Shown piece by piece: positions 7,100-16,493 of a stretch of DNA of 64,000 nt (within the stretch, counting starts at the first letter, position 1; every line of letters begins with the position of its first letter). Origin of the DNA: Solibacillus palustris (GTDB lineage: Bacteria; Bacillota; Bacilli; Bacillales_A; Planococcaceae); the NCBI RefSeq assembly GCF_022549215.1, contig NZ_JAKZFC010000008.1, positions 62,001 through 126,000 of the forward strand, written 5' to 3'. The position numbers and the translations under genes are program-made. A model generated the notes under the pieces. The model was given only the letters and a program-made list of their open reading frames with translations. It searched no databases and was not told the DNA's origin.

Positions 7100-9436
7100 A
7101 TGAGTACATTATTTCAGCAAGAGCAACAACATTTACAGGATGTTTTGGAGGTAGTGGATCAGCAAACGCAAAAGCTAAAAGCAGAAACATCGAAGCGTCA
7201 GCAAGAGGTAGTATCGATTCGACGTCATTTTTGGGATGAGGTAAAAATTAATACCGATACATTTGACGACTTTTTAGAAACCGTTATTAACTTGCGCCAA
7301 GAAACGCAAGCTTTAGCAGTTGGCGAAACGACTTATGACCATGTGAAAAAACGTCTAAGTACGTTGCAAAAAATGCAAAACGCTCCTTATTTTGCACGAA
7401 TTGATTTAAAGGAACAAGGTATGAATGAGGCAGAGCCAATTTATATTGGGATTTCGTCACTAATGGATGAAACTGGTGAGGATTTTATTGTATATGATTG
7501 GCGTGCGCCTGTATTAAGTGTGTATTACGATGATGAACCAGGCCATGTAAGTTATAAAACACCGAGTGGAACAGTTGAAGGCGAACTTGAAAAGAAGTGG
7601 CAATATTTAATTCGTAACGGCAAGCTAATTTCAATGTTTGATACAAGCCTGACAATTGTAGATGAGTTATTACAAGAGGTGCTTGGGCAAGGTACAAATA
7701 AGCAAATGCAAAGCATCGTCTCGACGATTCAACGGGAGCAAAATAAACTCATTCGTCATGAACAGGGCAGAATATTAATCGTCCATGGTGCAGCTGGTAG
7801 TGGCAAAACTTCAGCAGCCTTGCAAAGAATAGCCTATTTATTATACAAGCATCGTGCCACTTTAAAGGCCGATCAAGTACTATTATTTTCTCCCAATGGG
7901 ATGTTTAACAGCTATGTAGCAAATGTCTTACCAGAGCTGGGAGAAGAAAATATGCAACAGACGACATTTCAGGAATATTTGCAGCAGCGTATTGATGGTG
8001 ATTTTACGCTAGAAACAGCGTATGAACAATTAGAAACACTGTTAACGAACTCCCTTACAGAAAAGATGAAGAGCCGATTTGCTGCCATTCACTATAAAGC
8101 ATCAACGGCGTTTTTTGCTCAAATCGAACAGTATTTTATAGCTTTAACAGAAAAGGGCATGCAATTTAAACCGATTGTTTTCCGCGGTGAAGAAATTGTT
8201 TCTGCGAATGAAATTTCACAACAGTTTTATATGATCTATGGACAATTACCATTTGCAGCCCGTTTAGAAAAGATTCAACAAGGGCTGATTAATACATTAA
8301 AAAAACGAGCGAAGTATGAACGTACAAAGAATTGGGTACAAGAAGAAATGGAGTTGTTGAGTGATGTGGCTTTTGAGGAGGCACGTCGCTATTTTGCGAG
8401 AAAGAAAGGATTTAAGCGTGAAGAGGTAGAACAATTTGAAATGTCAGAACAACAGCTTGCACAACTACTGGTAGCACGACGTTTTAAGCCGTTACGTGAA
8501 GCAATTGAGGCGTTGGAATTTATTGATATACCCGCTATTTATGAAGGGCTGTTTGACGAGAATACTTTTATATCCCAAGATGAGCATTGGGCTGAAATTT
8601 GTCAGGTTACAAAGCAACAGCTAGCGTCTGGGATATTGTTGTACGAAGATGCAACGCCTTACGTTTTGTTGAAAGAATGGCTTGTAGGTATGCAAGTGAA
8701 CCGTCAAATTAAATATATTTTTATTGATGAGGCGCAAGATTATGCACCATTTCAATTTGAGGTGTTGAAGCGTTTATTTCCTGCTGCGAAATTTACGATT
8801 TTAGGTGATTTTAATCAAGGGATTTTTTCACACGCACATCAACTCAATAATTTCGAGCACTTAATCGAGCTGTTCGGAGAGCAAGAAACAACACTATTAG
8901 CGATGCATCGTAGCTATCGTTCTACAAAATCGATTATTGAATTTACGCGTCAGCTCATTCCAGAAGGACAAGCAATTATTCCATTTAATCGAGCGGGTGA
9001 CGTGCCAACGCTGACAATACTTCAAAGCAGACAGCAGTTACATGAAAAAATTCAGCATCGTGTTGTAGCCTTGCAGCAACAAGGAATGGCAACGATCGCA
9101 ATTATTTGTCAGTCTGCGCAAGAGAGTAAAGACGCATATGAAGGATTAGCTAGTTCTATCGATCAATTGAAGCTTATGAAATCGGGTTCTGCCGAATATG
9201 AACAAGGTGTGATTATCATTCCGGCGTACTTAGCAAAAGGGATTGAATTTGATGCAGTAGTGATTTATGATGCATCCAAGTATCGTTATGGACAAGAGCG
9301 TGTGCGTCGTTTACTTTATACAGCTTGTACTAGAGCGATGCATCAGCTAACACTTTACAGTTTAGGGGAGCCAAGTGGATTTTTACATTCCCCATGTGAA
9401 CAGGATGTCATTCAAACTATCGTTGAAGGGGAATAA
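7100..9436 (+). CDS. helD: RNA polymerase recycling motor HelD (UvrD/Rep-like superfamily 1 ATPase)
   Basis: A 778-residue cytosolic protein close in length to B. subtilis HelD, an SF1 ATPase that binds RNA polymerase and removes it from stalled complexes. An N-terminal coiled arm (about residues 1-75) precedes the ATPase: Walker A GAAGSGKTSAA at about residue 230, Walker B with FIDEAQD at about 540, motif IV-like MHRSYRST at about 600 and motif V/VI around LAKGIEFDAVV and YTACTRA near the C-terminus. The GTG at 7091 directly touches the AAGGA sequence, so the ATG at 7100, at 9 bases' spacing, is the likely start. A single-gene unit. Confidence 0.9.
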   Translation: MSTLFQQEQQHLQDVLEVVDQQTQKLKAETSKRQQEVVSIRRHFWDEVKINTDTFDDFLETVINLRQETQALAVGETTYDHVKKRLSTLQKMQNAPYFARIDLKEQGMNEAEPIYIGISSLMDETGEDFIVYDWRAPVLSVYYDDEPGHVSYKTPSGTVEGELEKKWQYLIRNGKLISMFDTSLTIVDELLQEVLGQGTNKQMQSIVSTIQREQNKLIRHEQGRILIVHGAAGSGKTSAALQRIAYLLYKHRATLKADQVLLFSPNGMFNSYVANVLPELGEENMQQTTFQEYLQQRIDGDFTLETAYEQLETLLTNSLTEKMKSRFAAIHYKASTAFFAQIEQYFIALTEKGMQFKPIVFRGEEIVSANEISQQFYMIYGQLPFAARLEKIQQGLINTLKKRAKYERTKNWVQEEMELLSDVAFEEARRYFARKKGFKREEVEQFEMSEQQLAQLLVARRFKPLREAIEALEFIDIPAIYEGLFDENTFISQDEHWAEICQVTKQQLASGILLYEDATPYVLLKEWLVGMQVNRQIKYIFIDEAQDYAPFQFEVLKRLFPAAKFTILGDFNQGIFSHAHQLNNFEHLIELFGEQETTLLAMHRSYRSTKSIIEFTRQLIPEGQAIIPFNRAGDVPTLTILQSRQQLHEKIQHRVVALQQQGMATIAIICQSAQESKDAYEGLASSIDQLKLMKSGSAEYEQGVIIIPAYLAKGIEFDAVVIYDASKYRYGQERVRRLLYTACTRAMHQLTLYSLGEPSGFLHSPCEQDVIQTIVEGE

Positions 9437-9439
9437 GGC

Positions 9440-9817
9440 ATGCTAAACGAATCAAACAAAGAAATCGCAAAAAATTTTTTACAATTAGTAGCAGATGGGC
9501 AAGTGAAAAAGGCATATGAGCTTTATATAGGCGAAGATTTTGTACATCATAATGCGTATTTTGCAGCAGGGAGTGAGGCCTTAATGCGCGGAATGGAAGA
9601 AAGTGCAAAGATGACACCCAATAAACAATTTACAGTAAAGCTTACATTAGAAGATGGCAATAAAGTAATGACGTACTCGCATTTAAAGCATAAGCCTGAA
9701 GATTTAGGGGTAGTAGTTGTGCATATTGTGCGTATAGATAATGGAAAAATCGTTGAGATGTGGGATGTTGGACAAGCAATCCCACAGGAAATTGTCAATA
9801 CAGATGGGATTTTTTAA
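9440..9817 (+). CDS. NTF2-like / SnoaL-like small protein
   Basis: This 125-residue protein has the cone-shaped NTF2-fold pattern: an N-terminal helix pair, then FVHHNAYFAAG, a long helix, and C-terminal strands ending with HIVRIDNGKIVEMWD. Relatives (SnoaL-like, nuclear transport factor 2 family) are mostly uncharacterised ester cyclase or isomerase-like proteins. It starts three bases after the helD stop codon, so it may be cotranscribed, though a functional link is not evident. Family likely; function unknown. Confidence 0.75.
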   Translation: MLNESNKEIAKNFLQLVADGQVKKAYELYIGEDFVHHNAYFAAGSEALMRGMEESAKMTPNKQFTVKLTLEDGNKVMTYSHLKHKPEDLGVVVVHIVRIDNGKIVEMWDVGQAIPQEIVNTDGIF

Positions 9818-9887
9818 ACACTAGTAAGGGTATAGATAGTTAATTACGTGCGTTTTAATAGCACATTCAAGGAAAGGGGGTAGTGGA

Positions 9888-10769
9888 ATGCCAAAAATCA
9901 TTCCTCATTTATGGTTCGATAAAGAAGCAAAAGAGGCAGCAAACTTTTATGTAAGCTTATTTGATGATTCAAAAATTATTAATGAAACTGTCATTGAAAA
10001 TACACCGTCTGGAGATACTGAATTTGTAACGGTTCAACTGGCAAATCAAGAATTTCAAGCAATTAGTGCCGGGCCATATTTTCAATTGAACCCGTCCATT
10101 TCATTTATGGTAGCTTGTTATTCAAAAGAAGAAGTAGACCGATTGTACGCAGGGTTAAAACAAGGTGGTACAGAACTGATGCCGCTCGGAGAATATCCGT
10201 TTAGTGATTGGTATGTATGGGTGCAGGATCGCTACGGTCTGTCTTGGCAACTGATGTTGGTACCTGTAGAAAAAATGCTTCAAAAAATTACGCCAAGCCT
10301 CCTATTTTCACATGAAGTTAATGGACGAGCAGAAGAAGCACTGCATTTTTACACAGGTTTATTCCCAATTGCAGAGCTGCAGGAAATAGCCTATTTTGCT
10401 GAGGGGGAAGTGCCAGCAAAGAAAGCTAATGTAAGTTTTGCGCGCTTTCAAATAGAGGATACGCAATTTGTTGTAATGGATAATGGAATGGAAGTTGATT
10501 TTCATTTTAATGAAGCGGTGTCGTTTATTATTAACTGCAAGGACCAAGAGGAAATCGACTTTTACTGGGCACATTTATCGTATGTCGAGGAGGCGGAACA
10601 ATGTGGTTGGGTAAAGGACCGTTTTGGCGTGTCGTGGCAGATTGTACCAGCCAATATAGGGGCTATTTTGAATAAGGGTTCGCGTGAGGAAAATCAACGT
10701 GTAACAGAGGCGATGCTAAAAATGAAAAAGCTGGATATTGCTGCGCTCGAACGTGCCCGAAATATTTGA
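9888..10769 (+). CDS. VOC superfamily protein with two PhnB-like domains
   Basis: This 293-residue protein consists of two tandem PhnB/3-demethylubiquinone-methyltransferase-like glyoxalase-fold repeats. Each begins with a PxLWF or PSLLFSH strand and EEAxxFYxxLF helix (residues about 4-27 and 140-165) and ends in DRYGLSWQLM and DRFGVSWQIVP (about residues 108 and 247). VOC proteins bind a metal and small substrates, but many PhnB-like members have no known reaction. A good AAGGGGG ribosome-binding site precedes the ATG. Family is clear; activity unknown. Confidence 0.85.
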   Translation: MPKIIPHLWFDKEAKEAANFYVSLFDDSKIINETVIENTPSGDTEFVTVQLANQEFQAISAGPYFQLNPSISFMVACYSKEEVDRLYAGLKQGGTELMPLGEYPFSDWYVWVQDRYGLSWQLMLVPVEKMLQKITPSLLFSHEVNGRAEEALHFYTGLFPIAELQEIAYFAEGEVPAKKANVSFARFQIEDTQFVVMDNGMEVDFHFNEAVSFIINCKDQEEIDFYWAHLSYVEEAEQCGWVKDRFGVSWQIVPANIGAILNKGSREENQRVTEAMLKMKKLDIAALERARNI

Positions 10770-10834
10770 TTGTGAATACTTGATTAAACCTTCCTAAGTA
10801 TGATTGAATTACGTTGGAAAGGAGTGGGAATTAT

Positions 10835-11482
10835 ATGAAAAAATACATGCTTTTAATGTTAACTGCAATCGCTATGCTTATTATCGCTGCATGTGGTGAC
10901 AACAATAAGACGGATAGTGGCGAACAGACAACAACTAGCGATTATGCAAACGATGTAAAAGAAAATCCAATTGTAACGATTACAATGGAAAATGATAAGC
11001 AAATCGTGATCGAATTGGAGCCAAAAACAGCGCCAAATACAGTGGCGAACTTTATTTCATTAGTGGAAGACGGCTTTTATGACGGTTTAATTTTCCACCG
11101 TGTCATTCCAGGATTTATGGTCCAAGGTGGCGATCCAGATGGTACAGGTATGGGTGGTCCAGACTATTCAATTAAAGGCGAATTTTCTTCAAATGGCTTT
11201 GAGAATACGCTAGCTCATGAGCGCGGTGTCTTGTCAATGGCTCGTACACAGGATCCAAATTCAGCCGGTTCACAGTTCTTTATTATGACAGAGGCAGCTA
11301 CTCATTTAGATGGTGAATATGCTGCATTTGGTAAAGTGATCGAAGGGATGGAGGTTGTTGACGAAATCGTAGCAGCAGAGCGCGATAGTAACGACAAACC
11401 ATTACAAGATCAAAAAATGAAAAAAGTCGAAGTCGATACAAAAGGCTTTGATTATCCGGCACCAGTAACGCAAAAACAATAA
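10835..11482 (+). CDS. Cyclophilin-type peptidyl-prolyl isomerase, lipoprotein
   Basis: A 215-residue protein with a lipoprotein signal: MKK, a hydrophobic core and the lipobox IAAC at about residues 17-20, then a polar linker. The catalytic domain is a cyclophilin with FHRVIPGFMVQGGDP and SAGSQFFI, which catalyses cis-trans isomerisation of prolyl bonds, here presumably on the outer face of the membrane. The ATG at 10835 has AAGGAG at proper spacing and gives the signal sequence directly; the in-frame TTG at 10814 has neither. A strong terminator follows, so it is monocistronic. Confidence 0.92.
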   Translation: MKKYMLLMLTAIAMLIIAACGDNNKTDSGEQTTTSDYANDVKENPIVTITMENDKQIVIELEPKTAPNTVANFISLVEDGFYDGLIFHRVIPGFMVQGGDPDGTGMGGPDYSIKGEFSSNGFENTLAHERGVLSMARTQDPNSAGSQFFIMTEAATHLDGEYAAFGKVIEGMEVVDEIVAAERDSNDKPLQDQKMKKVEVDTKGFDYPAPVTQKQ

Positions 11483-11484
11483 AG

Positions 11485-11532
11485 AAAACCATTAAAATTC
11501 GTAGGGCAACAGACGAGTTTTAATGGTTTTTT
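11485..11532 (+). terminator. Intrinsic terminator of the cyclophilin gene
   Basis: An 18-bp stem (11485-11502 with 11513-11530, one wobble) with a 10-nt loop ends in a T run. It lies 2 bp after the stop codon. Confidence 0.9.
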
Positions 11533-11561
11533 TCGTCTTGGATAAAGTACATACTTTTTAG

Positions 11562-11673
11562 TCGGGCCCTCTAAAGCTTGAGGCTCATACGATGTGAGTC
11601 ATTGGGGGCATGCCAGATGGACGTGGCGTTTTGCCCACTCGGAGCTAGACGTGCACTTTAACGCGTTGTTCAT
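11562..11673 (+). repeat. Intergenic repeat, family 2, copy F (left-truncated)
   Basis: About 112 bp that match 22823-22943 closely. It keeps the CTCATA/TGTGAG hairpin (11584-11598), the GGGGGCATGCC segment, the GCCAG/GTGGC hairpin (11612-11627) and the right end TTGTTCAT. It lacks the left third found in the complete copy. The right end touches the stop codon of the convergent zinc-peptidase gene. Non-coding; probably a non-autonomous repeat. Confidence 0.75.
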
Positions 11674-12416
11674 TTAGTGAGTGGAAACTCAGCTCCTAAA
11701 GCGATTTGTTCAGAAGGGATTTGTAGTAATTGATGAGTAGTCAAAGGGCCGTTTTTTTCTAAAAAGGCTTCGACAATACGGTAACCGACACAATAACCGA
11801 TATGTGCGGGGAGTTGCCCGGAAGCGTCACCAAATAAATAACTTTGATGATTATGTAAGCCGCGCAACGCTAAAGCATCTATAAAGTGGGTGTGCCAATA
11901 ATGTTTTACTTGCTCTAAGTTATAGCGCCTCGTCCAAGAGCTAATGGCATGTTCTCCAAGTAGGCTTTCTACAGCGTGTTCGGCTAAGCCTTCCATCATC
12001 ACGGAATCTAGTAATGTCGGCAATTCAGACTGATAATGTTGTCGGCAAATATGATGATATTCATGGGTAATGAGGGCGTGAAGCTCTTTTACAGAAACAT
12101 GATTCGAAATGAATAAACAAATGCCGTGTTTATAGGCGACACCATTTTTCATAAAGCCATGCCGCATTGGCAAAATAGCTACCTGAGTGTTAGGGCCATC
12201 CCACATCTTCATCAAATCATAGAGCTGCCGTTTTACAATGTCCCATACATTGAGCTGTAAAGGAAGTGCCCCTGTTTCTAACAATCCTTGCTGGAGAAGC
12301 TCATATTGTACGGCTTTAGCTGGAGTGTTTGGGAAAATGGATTGAACAAGTGGATAGGTATGTTGGACGCGCTCTGTTAAATCTTGAAATAAACTTTGCG
12401 TATCAAGCACTATCAA
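11670..12416 (-). CDS. DUF2268 domain putative zinc-dependent protease
   Basis: A 248-residue protein whose middle part holds THEYHHICR, an HExxH zinc-metallopeptidase motif, followed about 30 residues later by MMEGLAEH, whose Glu can serve as third ligand. This is the arrangement of the DUF2268 family of predicted Zn-dependent proteases. No signal peptide is seen, so it is likely cytosolic. The start is TTG at 12416, preceded at correct spacing by AAGGAGG. It is divergent from the 81-residue gene at 12512, with 95 bp between. Its stop codon falls at the edge of a family 2 repeat. Substrate unknown. Confidence 0.8.
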   Translation of the reverse strand: MIVLDTQSLFQDLTERVQHTYPLVQSIFPNTPAKAVQYELLQQGLLETGALPLQLNVWDIVKRQLYDLMKMWDGPNTQVAILPMRHGFMKNGVAYKHGICLFISNHVSVKELHALITHEYHHICRQHYQSELPTLLDSVMMEGLAEHAVESLLGEHAISSWTRRYNLEQVKHYWHTHFIDALALRGLHNHQSYLFGDASGQLPAHIGYCVGYRIVEAFLEKNGPLTTHQLLQIPSEQIALGAEFPLTK

Positions 12417-12511
12417 ATAATCCCTCCTTCATTCTACTATATGATTTGGACGATAGGCTCGTGTGTGCGATTTGCTTATACATATAGTAGGAAAAGAAAG
12501 GAGGGGAAAAA

Positions 12512-12757
12512 ATGAATTCAAAAGCAGCTTATGACATGTGCTGTAAATACCACGGCAAGCGTGTCAGAATAACGGATAATCGCGGAAATGTACATGTTGG
12601 GCGCATTACAAATGTAGATAATCGAAATGTTTGGCTGATGCCAGATCGTGCAGGTTACGGTATTGGCTTTTGGGGCTTTGGTGAACCTGGATTTGGCTAC
12701 GGAATTGCATTAGGAGCGATTACAGGCATCGTACTTGCTTCAATTTTTTTCATTTAA
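12512..12757 (+). CDS. Small conserved hypothetical protein with Gly/Phe-rich C-terminus
   Basis: This 81-residue protein begins with a soluble part containing HGKRVRITDNRGNVHVGRI and WLMPD, which reads like a small beta-barrel of five strands (Sm-like or SH3-like). Then come a GFWGFGEPGFGYG stretch and a hydrophobic tail of about 18 residues that could insert in the membrane. A strong AAAGGAGGGG ribosome-binding site and its own terminator support a real, expressed gene. I do not recognise a named family and give no function. Confidence 0.7.
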   Translation: MNSKAAYDMCCKYHGKRVRITDNRGNVHVGRITNVDNRNVWLMPDRAGYGIGFWGFGEPGFGYGIALGAITGIVLASIFFI

Positions 12758-12761
12758 TGAA

Positions 12762-12797
12762 AAAAGCTAGCACACTCTGTATTTGTGCTAGCTTTTC
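12762..12797. terminator. Bidirectional terminator
   Basis: A perfect 13-bp stem (12762-12774 with 12784-12796) is flanked by A and T runs on both sides, so it can end both the 81-residue gene on the plus strand and the DegV gene on the minus strand that meets it. Confidence 0.85.
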
Positions 12798-12798
12798 A

Positions 12799-13644
12799 TT
12801 ATTTGCTTGTGAAAAAAATGGCGATTGTACCACGTCCGACATGGGCTCCAATCGCTGAGCCAATTGTTGTCGTTTCAATGGATTTTGGATGAAGTGCTTC
12901 TTCGATTGCAACCTTTACGTCGTGCATTAATTCCTCATCATTACTATGAGAAATACCGACAGTTTTATTTGTGAAGTCGCCGCCGCGTTCCTTCATAATG
13001 GCAATCATGCGCTGTATTGCTTTTTTAAAGCCACGCGTTTTTTCGAGTGGGACAAGCTTTCCATCATCAATATTTAAAATCGGTTTAATGTTCAGTAGAC
13101 CCCCCATAAAAGCGCTTGTCTTTGAAATACGCCCACCTATTGCTAAGTGATTTAAATCGCCAACTGTAAATAGGTGTTCCATTGAATCGGCCATATCTGT
13201 TAATTGTGCAACAGCGTCGTCAAACGCTACGCCGAATTTATTTAAACGTACTGCTTCTTTAACAACTAAGCCCTGTCCATAAGAAGCGCATTTTGTATCA
13301 ATAATTGCTAATTTTAAATCTGGGTAGGTTTCAAGTAATTGATTTTTTGCTAAAAAAGCGCTTTGACAAGTACCTGATAAATTTGAAGAAAAGGCAATAT
13401 AAATCCCTTCATCACCTGATTTTGCTAGTTGTTCAAAAGCGTTTAAAAAGATTTCTAATGAAACTTGTGATGTTTTTAGAATTTCGCCTTCTGCAATTGC
13501 TGCGTATACTTGATCATTTGAGATGCCAATAACGTCATCATATTCGACACCTTTCATTAATACACGTAACGGAAAAAGATGCACATCTTCCTTATCAAAA
13601 TATGATTTTGGTAAGTCTGAACCACTATCCGTAAAAATTTTCAT
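12799..13644 (-). CDS. DegV family fatty-acid-binding protein
   Basis: At 281 residues this is a standard DegV protein. The N-terminal domain starts with KIFTDSGSDLP and has the TSQVS segment at about residue 60, whose Thr/Ser contact the fatty acid carboxylate. The central part holds FSSNLSGTCQSA and the C-terminal domain GGRISKTSAFMGGLLNIKPI. DegV/FakB proteins bind fatty acids and, with a FakA kinase, allow formation of acyl phosphates; no fakA is in the window. The gene is monocistronic, ends at a shared bidirectional terminator and has GGGGG upstream of its ATG. Confidence 0.9.
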   Translation of the reverse strand: MKIFTDSGSDLPKSYFDKEDVHLFPLRVLMKGVEYDDVIGISNDQVYAAIAEGEILKTSQVSLEIFLNAFEQLAKSGDEGIYIAFSSNLSGTCQSAFLAKNQLLETYPDLKLAIIDTKCASYGQGLVVKEAVRLNKFGVAFDDAVAQLTDMADSMEHLFTVGDLNHLAIGGRISKTSAFMGGLLNIKPILNIDDGKLVPLEKTRGFKKAIQRMIAIMKERGGDFTNKTVGISHSNDEELMHDVKVAIEEALHPKSIETTTIGSAIGAHVGRGTIAIFFTSK

Positions 13645-13781
13645 AAAAATCCCCCTTATCTTACTTATTATTAATACTAATATTAATGTTCATTTAAAAC
13701 TATTTACATTTGTCATAATGATTGTTCTAATTCCCTTATTATAAAATAACTTCTATAAACACTGCACATACTTTTACAAAT

Positions 13782-14066
13782 AATCATGATCAACCAGTTG
13801 TATTTCGTGTGCGTTTAACGCCACCAAGCCAATTTGAGCAATACTTGCGTATTCATTACGGTTTAATTGATGATGGTTTAGTCGATGCAAAAGGCAATCC
13901 TAAAAATATGGCGCATACGGCTCTCATCTTATCAATGCAAAATACATTAATTGTCGGTATACCATTTTGGTTACAGCGCAAACTATTTGCATGGCTTGTA
14001 AAGCAGGGACTTAAAAACACTGCATATAAAGGCTTTGAAAAATATATAGGTAAGCCAGTTCAATAA
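13782..14066 (+). pseudogene. C-terminal remnant of a cupin-domain protein
   Basis: From about 13782 the frame reads NHDQPVVFRV, RLTPPSQFEQYL and then DGLVDAKGNPKNMAHTA, which resembles the end of cupin-fold proteins that follow a metal-binding barrel. The barrel, including its His motifs, is absent: upstream there is only AT-rich sequence leading into the DegV promoter region. The first possible start is a GTG at 13809 without a ribosome-binding site. I read it as a decayed gene fragment; a small expressed protein of 85 residues cannot be excluded. Confidence 0.5.
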
Positions 14067-14386
14067 AAAGGTTATGTTCCTATTATAGATGGTACAAAAA
14101 ATGACAATATCCAGCGAGAAAATACAGAAAATAAAAACAATTGAACTCTTACAAGACAAAAAATGCTCACAATTGTTGGTAGATTTCTCGTAAATGATGT
14201 GCTTTTCAATACCTTACAGCTAAGCATTCTGTATATATTTTAATCTTTTAGCAATTGTGTTACACTACAATAAGGTAATAATTGATATAGAATAAGTAGG
14301 TCTCTGCCAATATTATGTTGTCGATAATTTACGGTAGCGCTTTCAAAATTCTAAAAATCTTAATATATATATAAGGGAAGGTAAAA
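14067..14386 (+). promoter_or_regulatory. Upstream region of mqo with a catabolite-response-like site
   Basis: These 320 bases hold no gene. The sequence TGAAAGCGCTACCG on the minus strand at 14332-14345 matches the cre consensus TGWAANCGNTNWCA at 12 of 14 positions, including the central CG, and lies about 42 bp before the mqo start. Carbon catabolite control of malate oxidation by CcpA is plausible, but the site is only predicted. Confidence 0.35.
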
Positions 14387-15868
14387 ATGAGTAACAAGCA
14401 TATCAAATCAGACGTTATCTTAATTGGTGCCGGAATTATGAGTGCTACTTTAGGTACAATGCTTAAAGAGTTAGCACCAGAGTGGAAAATTACAGTGTTC
14501 GAACAGTTAGCAAAAGCAGGTGAGGAAAGTTCTCACGAATTAAACAATGCTGGAACAGGGCATGCTGCTTTATGTGAATTAAACTACACAAGTGAGAAAA
14601 AAGATGGAACAATCGATATTACTAAAGCAATTAATGTAAATACGCAATTCCAAGATTCTTTACAGTTCTGGTCTCACCTTGTAAAAACAGGTCAAATCGA
14701 AAACCCTGAAGATTTCATTATGCCTCTACCACATATGAGTATGGTACAAGGTGCAAACAATGTAGAGTATCTTAAGAAGCGACATGCAGCAATGACAGCA
14801 AACCCATTGTTCGAAGGTATGGAATACTCTGACGATCCAGAAACACTTAAACAATGGATTCCGTTAATTATGAATGACCGTAAATCAAACGAGCCAATCG
14901 CAGCTACAAAAATTGATTCTGGTACAGACGTAAACTTCGGTGCGTTAACTCGTACATTAATTGCCAACTTACAAAAACAAGACGTAGGCGTTAACTATAA
15001 CCACAGCGTTCTTGATGTTAAGCGTACAAAAGATGGCTTATGGGAAGTTAAAGTTCATGATAAAAATAGCGGTAAAGTTGAATACCACACTGCAAAGTTT
15101 GTATTCTTAGGTGCTGGTGGTGGTAGCCTTGAGTTACTACAAAAATCAGGTATCCCTGAGTCGAAACACATCGGTGGTTTCCCAATTTCAGGTGTATTCT
15201 TAGTTTGTAACAATGAAGAAGTAATTAACCAACACCATGCAAAAGTATATGGTAAAGCGGCAGTTGGTGCTCCACCAATGTCAGTACCTCATCTAGATAC
15301 ACGTTACATTGATGGCAAAAAATCATTATTATTCGGACCATTCGCAGGCTTCTCTCCGAAGTTCTTAAAAACAGGTTCATACATGGATTTATTCGCATCT
15401 ATCAAACCACACAACTTAGTAACATTACTTGCTTGTGGTGCGAAAAACATGGACTTAACAACTTATTTAGTAAAAGAAGTTGTAGCATCTAAAGAAAAAC
15501 GTATTGAAGAATTGCGCCAATTCGTACCAACAGCGAAGAGCGAAGATTGGGAGATTATTGTAGCAGGTCAACGTGTACAAGTAATAAAAGACACAGACGC
15601 TGGTAAAGGTACATTACAATTCGGTACAGAAGTAATTAACTCTCAAGACGGGTCAATCGCAGCATTACTTGGTGCATCTCCAGGTGCTTCTACAGCTGTA
15701 TCGGTTATGTTAAAAGTAATCAAACAATGTTTCCCACAAGAAATGAAAACTTGGGAAGCAAAATTTAAAGAAATGATTCCAGCTTACGGTCAAAACTTAG
15801 TTGAAAACACAGCACTTCTACAAGAAGTAAAAGCAACAACTTCTGAAGCGTTAGGCTTAAATAAATAA
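14387..15868 (+). CDS. mqo: Malate:quinone oxidoreductase
   Basis: At 493 residues this is a typical Mqo, a peripheral membrane FAD enzyme that oxidises malate to oxaloacetate and passes electrons to the quinone pool, in parallel with NAD-dependent malate dehydrogenase. The FAD-binding motif [10 protein letters not shown] starts at residue 13, followed by the family block [13 protein letters not shown]; later blocks [19 protein letters not shown] and [20 protein letters not shown] (in part) are diagnostic. The ATG is preceded by AAGGGAAGG. It is monocistronic, closed by an intrinsic terminator; a cre-like site lies upstream. Confidence 0.96.
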   Translation: MSNKHIKSDVILIGAGIMSATLGTMLKELAPEWKITVFEQLAKAGEESSHELNNAGTGHAALCELNYTSEKKDGTIDITKAINVNTQFQDSLQFWSHLVKTGQIENPEDFIMPLPHMSMVQGANNVEYLKKRHAAMTANPLFEGMEYSDDPETLKQWIPLIMNDRKSNEPIAATKIDSGTDVNFGALTRTLIANLQKQDVGVNYNHSVLDVKRTKDGLWEVKVHDKNSGKVEYHTAKFVFLGAGGGSLELLQKSGIPESKHIGGFPISGVFLVCNNEEVINQHHAKVYGKAAVGAPPMSVPHLDTRYIDGKKSLLFGPFAGFSPKFLKTGSYMDLFASIKPHNLVTLLACGAKNMDLTTYLVKEVVASKEKRIEELRQFVPTAKSEDWEIIVAGQRVQVIKDTDAGKGTLQFGTEVINSQDGSIAALLGASPGASTAVSVMLKVIKQCFPQEMKTWEAKFKEMIPAYGQNLVENTALLQEVKATTSEALGLNK

Positions 15869-15873
15869 TGATT

Positions 15874-15915
15874 AAAGAACCTTTAATTTATTCAGAGATT
15901 AAAGGTTCTTTTTTA
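15874..15915 (+). terminator. Intrinsic terminator of mqo
   Basis: A perfect 14-bp stem (15874-15887 with 15898-15911) with a 10-nt loop runs into TTTT. Confidence 0.9.
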
Positions 15916-15941
15916 ACCTTTTTTCAGTGGGTGTCAAAGCA

Positions 15942-15964
15942 CAAATTATGTCTCAGCGTAATTG
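15942..15964. repeat. Degenerate terminal hairpin of family 1 repeat
   Basis: CAAATTATG ... CGTAATTG resembles the terminal hairpin of the family 1 elements with several changes. Only this hairpin is present. It may be a relic of a decayed copy, or chance. Confidence 0.3.
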
Positions 15965-16022
15965 ATTGGAATAAATGAACCTATAGTAGAAGGCAATACA
16001 GTTCATAGTAGGAGGGTTTTTT

Positions 16023-16493
16023 ATGCTATATAAATTAGATTATGATTCACCTATTGGAATTATAGAGATAACAGGTACAGAAAAATATATAACTTCGATT
16101 TTATTTCCAGAACGAGAGCTTGTAGAACATAAACAAGTGGAACAAATGCCTGAAATTATAAATACTTGTTATCGGGAGTTAGATGAATATTTCAATGGCA
16201 AACGAAAGGATTTTACGGTTGCATACCATTTTGAGGGAACAGAATTCCAAAACAGTGTTTGGCAGGCTTTGACGACCGTACCCTTTGGAAAAACGGCTTC
16301 TTATAAAGAGATTGCTCAACAAATTGGTAATGAAAAAGCAGTGCGAGCAGTAGGGATGACCAATAGTAAAAATTTAATTAGTATTATCGTACCGTGCCAT
16401 CGTGTTATAGGAGCAAGTGGTAAACTGACAGGGTATGCAGGTGGTATTTGGCGAAAAGAGTGGCTACTTGAGCATGAGAAAAAGGATTTTTAA
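16023..16493 (+). CDS. ogt: Methylated-DNA--protein-cysteine methyltransferase
   Basis: A 156-residue suicide repair protein of the Ogt/AGT family, which moves the methyl group of O6-methylguanine in DNA to its own cysteine. The acceptor motif IVPCHRVIG is at residues 122-130 with Cys125; the helix-turn-helix with the arginine finger lies before it (KAVRAVGMTN). The N-terminal domain is short, without the Ada zinc-binding part. The ATG has GGAGGG upstream. It stands alone between mqo and an unrelated methyltransferase. Confidence 0.93.
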   Translation: MLYKLDYDSPIGIIEITGTEKYITSILFPERELVEHKQVEQMPEIINTCYRELDEYFNGKRKDFTVAYHFEGTEFQNSVWQALTTVPFGKTASYKEIAQQIGNEKAVRAVGMTNSKNLISIIVPCHRVIGASGKLTGYAGGIWRKEWLLEHEKKDF

